DNA of 8,763 nucleotides from Candidatus Hydrogenedentota bacterium. Lineage in GTDB: Bacteria; Hydrogenedentota; Hydrogenedentia; Hydrogenedentales; SLHB01. The stretch's first letter is position 1. Every line of letters begins with the position of its first letter. The notes below the pieces were generated by a model. That model saw nothing but the letters and a program-made list of their open reading frames with translations, did no database searches and was not told the origin of the DNA. The DNA lies in assembly GCA_003557825.1 (NCBI GenBank), contig PWNM01000547.1:1-8763 (forward strand), read 5' to 3'. The translations under genes were made by a program, and so were the position numbers. This document shows positions 5,901 through 8,763 of this stretch, in pieces.

Positions 5901-7965
5901 GGCGCACGACCTTCATGTTGTCGTCGACAATACGCCGGCCTTTCGCGCCGAATTTGCTCTCGAGCTGGTGCTCGATAGCCTTAAACAAGGAATCTTCGGT
6001 CAGTTTTGACTGCTCCATTACGGGGGAAGCGGCGAAGAAAGAGCCCATGAAGGCGATACCTTGCATGCGGAACTGGAGCTCGGGGTCGGTCGCAATTTCG
6101 CGGGCGATCTTGAAGCCATCGACATAGAACACCTTGATATCGTTGTCGATGATGATCTTTTGGTAATTGGGCGGGAACTGCTCTTCCCATACTTCCTCAG
6201 GCGAGGACAACTCGCTTTGGATAATGAACACCCCGCCTTTCTTGAGGCCGGCGAGAGGATTCGAATGGTTAAACACGTTCGGGTCCGGAGAAAGCACCAC
6301 GTCCACATAATAATATTCGCTGTTGATGCGGATGGGTTCCGGGGCTGCGGACATGTAATAGGTGGTCGGCTGGCCTTTTTTCTCCGACCCGTATTTCGGA
6401 TTGGCCTTGATGTGGTACCCGAGCAATTCGAAGAGGGTCATCGCCAAGTTCTTACCAGTGGTGATGGCTCCCCACCCGCCGATGGAGTGGAACCGCACCG
6501 TAATGCTGTTCTTCGGCATCAGGTTGGGATTCTCACTGCCACGTACAGACAGATCCTTGATGTCCGGATAGGCTTCTTCGAGCTGCTGCTGATACACCTC
6601 TTGTTTAGGGGTATAGGCCTTTTCGCGGATGAAATCGATGGACAGATAGAACATCTTGCTGTTCTTACCATCGGGAAGCATGTTTTCAACAGCGCCGATG
6701 AGCGCTTCGGGCTGGAGGTCGCGACTACCCATACCAAAAGAAGAGGAATACAGCGCGGGGAGATCGTCCGCGTTCTTGTAGGTGTCGTACTCGGGATAGG
6801 GCGCGCCCTTACCGTTCGCCCGTCCGTTCTCCGCACACTTGCTCAGGGCGGCGCGGGTCTCACGGATGATGGGCAGATCCTCGGCAAGGGGTTGATCGAG
6901 GCGTTCGAGGATACAGACGCCTTTTTTCCCCTTGAGGATTGGTCCCAGCATATCGCCGGGGAAAGGTCGGAACATGGTGAGGTTAACCACGCCAATTTTA
7001 ATACCCCGGGTTTCGCGGAGATAATCGGCAACTGCTTCGGCGTTCGGTACTACACTGCCTTGTCCGAGAAGGAGGTATTCGGCGTCGTCGGCGCGATAGG
7101 TCGATACGCGGTTGTAGCGCCGGCCGGTTAGATTGTAGAACTCGTCCATGGCCTGGTCGGTCAGAGCGGCCACATGGTCAAAGAAGAAGGGCCGCTGAGC
7201 CGCAACGCTCTGCATGTAGGAGTCTTGGTTCTGCACGACACCGGCCATAACGGGATTGTCCACGTCCCACAGCTCGGGGATGCGACGACGACGCGGACCG
7301 TACATAAGCCGTTGCGCCGGTGTAGGGCAATCGATGATATCGTCGGGGCGACCGAGGAATTCCGCGATCAGATCGCGCTCAGGCAGCATCAGCGACTCGA
7401 TCAAGTGGGTTGTGAGGAACCCATCTTGCCCGACAACGCCCGGTGTTAACGCCAATTCGGCGATACGGTGGGCGATAATGTTGAGGTCGCAGGCTTCCTG
7501 CACGTTTTTGCCCATGACCTGGAAGAACCCGGTATCGTCCACCGCGTGGTAGTCATCGTGACCGGCGTGAACGTTGAGGGTGGCCTTCGTCATGGCGCGG
7601 CAACCGATGTTCAGGATGTAGGTCAGCCGTTTTCCGACAGCGGCATAGAGCGATTCGTGCATGTATGCAATGCCCTGGCCGGACGAGAAGTTGCAGGAGC
7701 GCAGACCGGTCATCGAAAGACCCGCAGTAACGGCAGCCGCAGCATGTTCGCCTTCCGGCTCAATGAAGATCAACGGCCGATCGGAGATGTTGATATGTCC
7801 GGCCGCAGACGCCTCCGCCCAGAATTCGCCCATCTGCGTGGATGGCGTGATGGGATAGGCACCGGCGGCATCGCTCGACTCGCGTTCGCACATGATTACG
7901 GCCGTATTGCCGTCCATTGCTTCGCGTATCCCGGGGTACTTGAACTCGTTTTTCTTTTCCTTCAT
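2965..7965 (-). CDS. Extra-long pyruvate:ferredoxin oxidoreductase-type 2-oxoacid oxidoreductase with fused C-terminal ferredoxin
   Basis: This thiamine-diphosphate, CoA-dependent enzyme is expected to convert pyruvate (or a related 2-oxoacid) to acyl-CoA and CO2, reducing ferredoxin in the cytoplasm. Numbered from the ATG at 7965 it is 1666 aa, against about 1170-1230 for usual single-chain PFOR. Domain order: PYR domain with YPITPST (37-43), IEPEGEH (about 68-74) and GCRAM (121-125, probable pyruvate-contact Arg123); domain II to about 440; gamma-type domain from about 485 (ITVRFHSIGGWG) to about 690; two [4Fe-4S] motifs, C790/793/796/800 and C928/931/934/938; proximal-cluster ligands C1006, C1009, C1136 and probably C1339 (APCMPEHG); TPP motif GGDGALYDIG (from 1225) to VYSNTGGQ (1257-1264). 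A low-complexity Ala/Pro/Gly/Ser linker (about 1541-1583) leads to a single-cluster ferredoxin domain (C1594/1597/1600 and C1636 or C1640). Extra helical segments sit at about 801-927 and 1010-1135. The gene lies between rnfB and rnfC. The family is certain; the exact substrate is inferred. Confidence 0.92.
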   Translation of the reverse strand: MKEKKNEFKYPGIREAMDGNTAVIMCERESSDAAGAYPITPSTQMGEFWAEASAAGHINISDRPLIFIEPEGEHAAAAVTAGLSMTGLRSCNFSSGQGIAYMHESLYAAVGKRLTYILNIGCRAMTKATLNVHAGHDDYHAVDDTGFFQVMGKNVQEACDLNIIAHRIAELALTPGVVGQDGFLTTHLIESLMLPERDLIAEFLGRPDDIIDCPTPAQRLMYGPRRRRIPELWDVDNPVMAGVVQNQDSYMQSVAAQRPFFFDHVAALTDQAMDEFYNLTGRRYNRVSTYRADDAEYLLLGQGSVVPNAEAVADYLRETRGIKIGVVNLTMFRPFPGDMLGPILKGKKGVCILERLDQPLAEDLPIIRETRAALSKCAENGRANGKGAPYPEYDTYKNADDLPALYSSSFGMGSRDLQPEALIGAVENMLPDGKNSKMFYLSIDFIREKAYTPKQEVYQQQLEEAYPDIKDLSVRGSENPNLMPKNSITVRFHSIGGWGAITTGKNLAMTLFELLGYHIKANPKYGSEKKGQPTTYYMSAAPEPIRINSEYYYVDVVLSPDPNVFNHSNPLAGLKKGGVFIIQSELSSPEEVWEEQFPPNYQKIIIDNDIKVFYVDGFKIAREIATDPELQFRMQGIAFMGSFFAASPVMEQSKLTEDSLFKAIEHQLESKFGAKGRRIVDDNMKVVRRGFTEMTEITDKKVSAPKQADKGATRKAELPLMLRSMPKSDAPATDIHRFWEQTASLYLTGRANDNLADPFIGMSLIPVATGVIRDMTGIRFNHPEWIPERCTGCGNCWTVCPDSSIPGLVNTISDIFETAAKRIEADHQPVKQLRRAIPTLESKLRALIDEGSEGDSVLNYLNAAVDATLAESSLSGAARDSLEQEINLMMDILRDFQFGITKPYYTLKEKESKGSGGLLSITVDPYTCKGCQECVQVCPEDALKEVQQNVESVEKLRRNWDFWMALPNTKPEYIRVDDLEEAVGALDTILLDKDIYKSIVCGDGACLGCGEKTVMRLFVATIEALMQPRVKSHVEKLEDLIQRFEKHVRLRLAESVDVSDTNAMDRAMSELRDKELTLSNLTATLDKNKVSMPLDSDWLKRVTQILTKLKHLHWQYTKGVTGQGRSRMGMTNATGCTSVWGSTFPYNPYPFPWTNHLFQDCTSLAMGIFEGHMSKMADGFRAIRMAEHELEGLPAADLDKKLQYFDWTRFSDEEFYLCPPVLATGGDGALYDIGFQNLSRLMMSGKPIKVICLDTQVYSNTGGQACTSGFYGQVSDMAQYGKAQQGKEEIRKEIGLIAMAHRTTYVLQGSPSHPSHMLEGFIEGLMSKKPALFNVYAPCMPEHGIGDDLAKFQAKLAVESRAYPLFRYNPDNGVTQEECLDLEGNPALDQKWPAYTLSYIDEDGNPATMEMPLTFADFALSEARFRKHFKQAPRDTWNEDMVPLAEFLELSEDDREDKHPFVWAVDKKSRLSRVVVSESIVKSTEDRRDFWTLLQSFLAIEPEVDTEAIAEQARAEIVQKLTTGLLQIAGVSEGAVAAMAQQAEAPAPAQASAPSGASGNGGSSEAPATEKSAGEQDMSAGDGYQPPELFSEECTGCGECVLINPKIFAWNDKKQAYIKDPKAGPFKDIVKAAEKCAARCIRPGLPADKSEKGVEKLIKRAEKFNK
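3031..3192 (-). other. Fused C-terminal single-cluster ferredoxin domain of the PFOR-type enzyme
   Basis: Residues about 1592-1645 read EECTGCGECVLINPKIF, then a charged middle, then EKCAARCIRPG. The spacing C-x2-C-x2-C followed about 40 residues later by C is that of single [4Fe-4S] ferredoxins. Asn replaces the Cys that would bind a second cluster (INP instead of CP). Two cysteines, C1636 and C1640, compete for the fourth-ligand role; C1640 aligns best with the Cys of the usual CPxxAI motif. Usual PFORs lack this domain. The Desulfovibrio africanus enzyme has a different C-terminal extension that shields a cluster. Confidence 0.8.
3196..3345 (-). other. Low-complexity Ala/Pro/Gly/Ser linker tethering the ferredoxin domain
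   Basis: Residues about 1541-1590 are dominated by Ala, Pro, Ser, Gly and Glu (for example EAPAPAQASAPSGASGNGG) with no predicted secondary structure by eye. The composition resembles the flexible linkers that let lipoyl domains swing in 2-oxoacid dehydrogenase complexes. By analogy (inference) it would let the attached ferredoxin move between PFOR and a partner. Confidence 0.75.
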
Positions 7966-7972
7966 GACTTTA

Positions 7973-7977
7973 CCCTT
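7973..7977 (-). promoter_or_regulatory. Shine-Dalgarno of the PFOR gene, fixing the ATG at 7965
   Basis: On the minus strand AAGGG lies 7 nt upstream of the ATG at 7963-7965. This supports that ATG (protein beginning MKEKKNEFKYPG) over the upstream in-frame GTG at 8016. The GTG would add 17 residues of no recognisable family character and has no comparable purine-rich site in front of it. Confidence 0.7.
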
Positions 7978-8033
7978 GTGGATTCTTGTCCAAAGCTTGG
8001 TGGGGAAATCCCACACGCGGAATTGATGTATAC

Positions 8034-8763
8034 TTAACCGACCGGTAGGGGACTCTTGCGGACCACCTTCTTGGCGGCTTCCCCTTTAATCGGACCTTTC
8101 TCATCGTCCAGCCACACAATCGCGCCGGTCGGGCACCGTTGGATGGCTTCCATGGTCGCCAGATGATTTTTTGAGTAATCAACCACGGCGAGGTTGTTTT
8201 GTATGGATATCAGCTCATCTGGAGCATCCATGGCGCATCGACCGCAACCGATACAGGCGACTGCGCATTCGGCCTCGGCGATATCACCCCGCGCCTCGTT
8301 CATACAGGCTACCCACAGGCGATGACTGACGGGGTGTATTGAATACAGTCCGCGGGGGCAGATATCCACACAATCGCCACAGGCTGTGCATTTTTCGGTA
8401 TTGACCACAGGCAGCCCATGTTCGTTCATGGTAATGGCGCCGAAATCGCATACATCCTTGCAATCGCCCAAGCCCAGACAACCCCAGGCGCAGCCTTTGC
8501 CGCCGCCCGAGACCAAGTGGGCCGCTCGGCAGGTTTGCATCCCTTTGTATAAGGCCCGAATCCGCGCTACATTTATGCCGCCGGCACAGGCCAACCGAGC
8601 CACCCGTTTCTCCCGACTACCCACCGAAACCCCGAGGAACTGTGCGATTTCGGTGGTCATCTCAGGACTGTTTACCGGGCATTGGCCGGGGTCAATGTCG
8701 CCTTTCACTACGGCTTCCGCAAAGGTACGGCATCCAGCCAACCCACACGCCCCGCAATTGGCC
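8034..8763 (-). CDS. rnfB: RnfB, ferredoxin-type electron-entry subunit of the Rnf complex (5' end cut by window edge)
   Basis: RnfB is the polyferredoxin subunit that takes electrons from reduced ferredoxin and passes them into the Rnf complex. The frame is open to the right edge, so the N-terminal membrane anchor is outside the window; the TTG at 8741 is not the start, because the codons before it complete the RnfB motif ANCGACGLAGC. Counting from that first Ala, the N-terminal cluster ligands are C3, C6, C11 and C28. A central ferredoxin pair follows: C91, C95, C101, C105 (C-x3-C-x5-C-x3-C) and C125, C128, C131, C135. A third unit has C170, C173 and C176, but Ala180 sits where the fourth Cys belongs. 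In the last unit only C210 (CPTGAI) survives, with His200, Thr203 and Ala206 in the other cysteine positions. The remaining four still form one plausible cluster site. The tail is basic. The stop is TAA at 8034-8036, 68 nt before the next gene. Confidence 0.93.
   Translation of the reverse strand, partial: ANCGACGLAGCRTFAEAVVKGDIDPGQCPVNSPEMTTEIAQFLGVSVGSREKRVARLACAGGINVARIRALYKGMQTCRAAHLVSGGGKGCAWGCLGLGDCKDVCDFGAITMNEHGLPVVNTEKCTACGDCVDICPRGLYSIHPVSHRLWVACMNEARGDIAEAECAVACIGCGRCAMDAPDELISIQNNLAVVDYSKNHLATMEAIQRCPTGAIVWLDDEKGPIKGEAAKKVVRKSPLPVG

Noticed and set aside
6061..7131. Long plus-strand open frame of 356 codons opposite the PFOR gene
   Set aside because: It lies fully antisense to conserved PFOR domains, has no family motif or Shine-Dalgarno, and its His/Arg/Val-rich composition is typical of a GC-driven shadow frame.
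7966..8016. GTG at 8016 as the PFOR start
   Set aside because: The added 17 residues have no family similarity, and the ATG at 7965 has AAGGG at 7-nt spacing.
7966..8033. Small inverted repeat GTGGG-ATTTC-CCCAC in the rnfB-PFOR gap
   Set aside because: Only five base pairs with no T-tract; expected by chance.

Overview
The window carries one strand of a tightly packed anaerobic energy-metabolism operon, read entirely on the minus strand (right to left). In transcription order it holds the 3' part of rnfB (cut by the right edge), a very long pyruvate:ferredoxin oxidoreductase-type gene, rnfC, rnfD and the start of rnfG (running off the left edge). The subunit order B-C-D-G matches Rnf operons that continue with rnfE and rnfA, which would lie beyond base 1. 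The oxidoreductase gene has been placed between rnfB and rnfC.

Region by region: 8034-8763 rnfB; 7966-8033 short gap with a Shine-Dalgarno; 2965-7965 the oxidoreductase (1666 aa from the preferred ATG); 2881-2964 gap with a perfect 14-bp hairpin; 1516-2880 rnfC; 1476-1515 gap; 390-1475 rnfD (or up to 1496); 1-393 rnfG, overlapping the rnfD stop by four bases (ATGA) and interrupted by an in-frame TAA at 103-105. No RNA gene, CRISPR array, insertion sequence or plus-strand gene is supported.

How it works together (known biochemistry plus inference): PFOR oxidises pyruvate with CoA to acetyl-CoA and CO2 and gives low-potential electrons to ferredoxin. Rnf (RnfB ferredoxin entry, RnfC NAD site, RnfD/G covalent-FMN membrane subunits) passes ferredoxin electrons to NAD+ while pumping Na+ or H+. 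Putting both in one operon suggests a dedicated pyruvate-to-ion-gradient module. The oxidoreductase also carries its own C-terminal single-cluster ferredoxin domain on a flexible Ala/Pro/Gly/Ser linker. RnfB has lost exactly the four cysteines expected to hold one cluster of its last ferredoxin pair. Together these raise the possibility of a PFOR that delivers electrons directly to Rnf through a tethered ferredoxin.

Organism: an anaerobic or facultatively fermentative bacterium of moderately high GC content. The unusual long oxidoreductase suggests an under-studied lineage (PVC-superphylum or Hydrogenedentes-like groups come to mind), but this is a low-confidence guess and no taxonomic marker is present.
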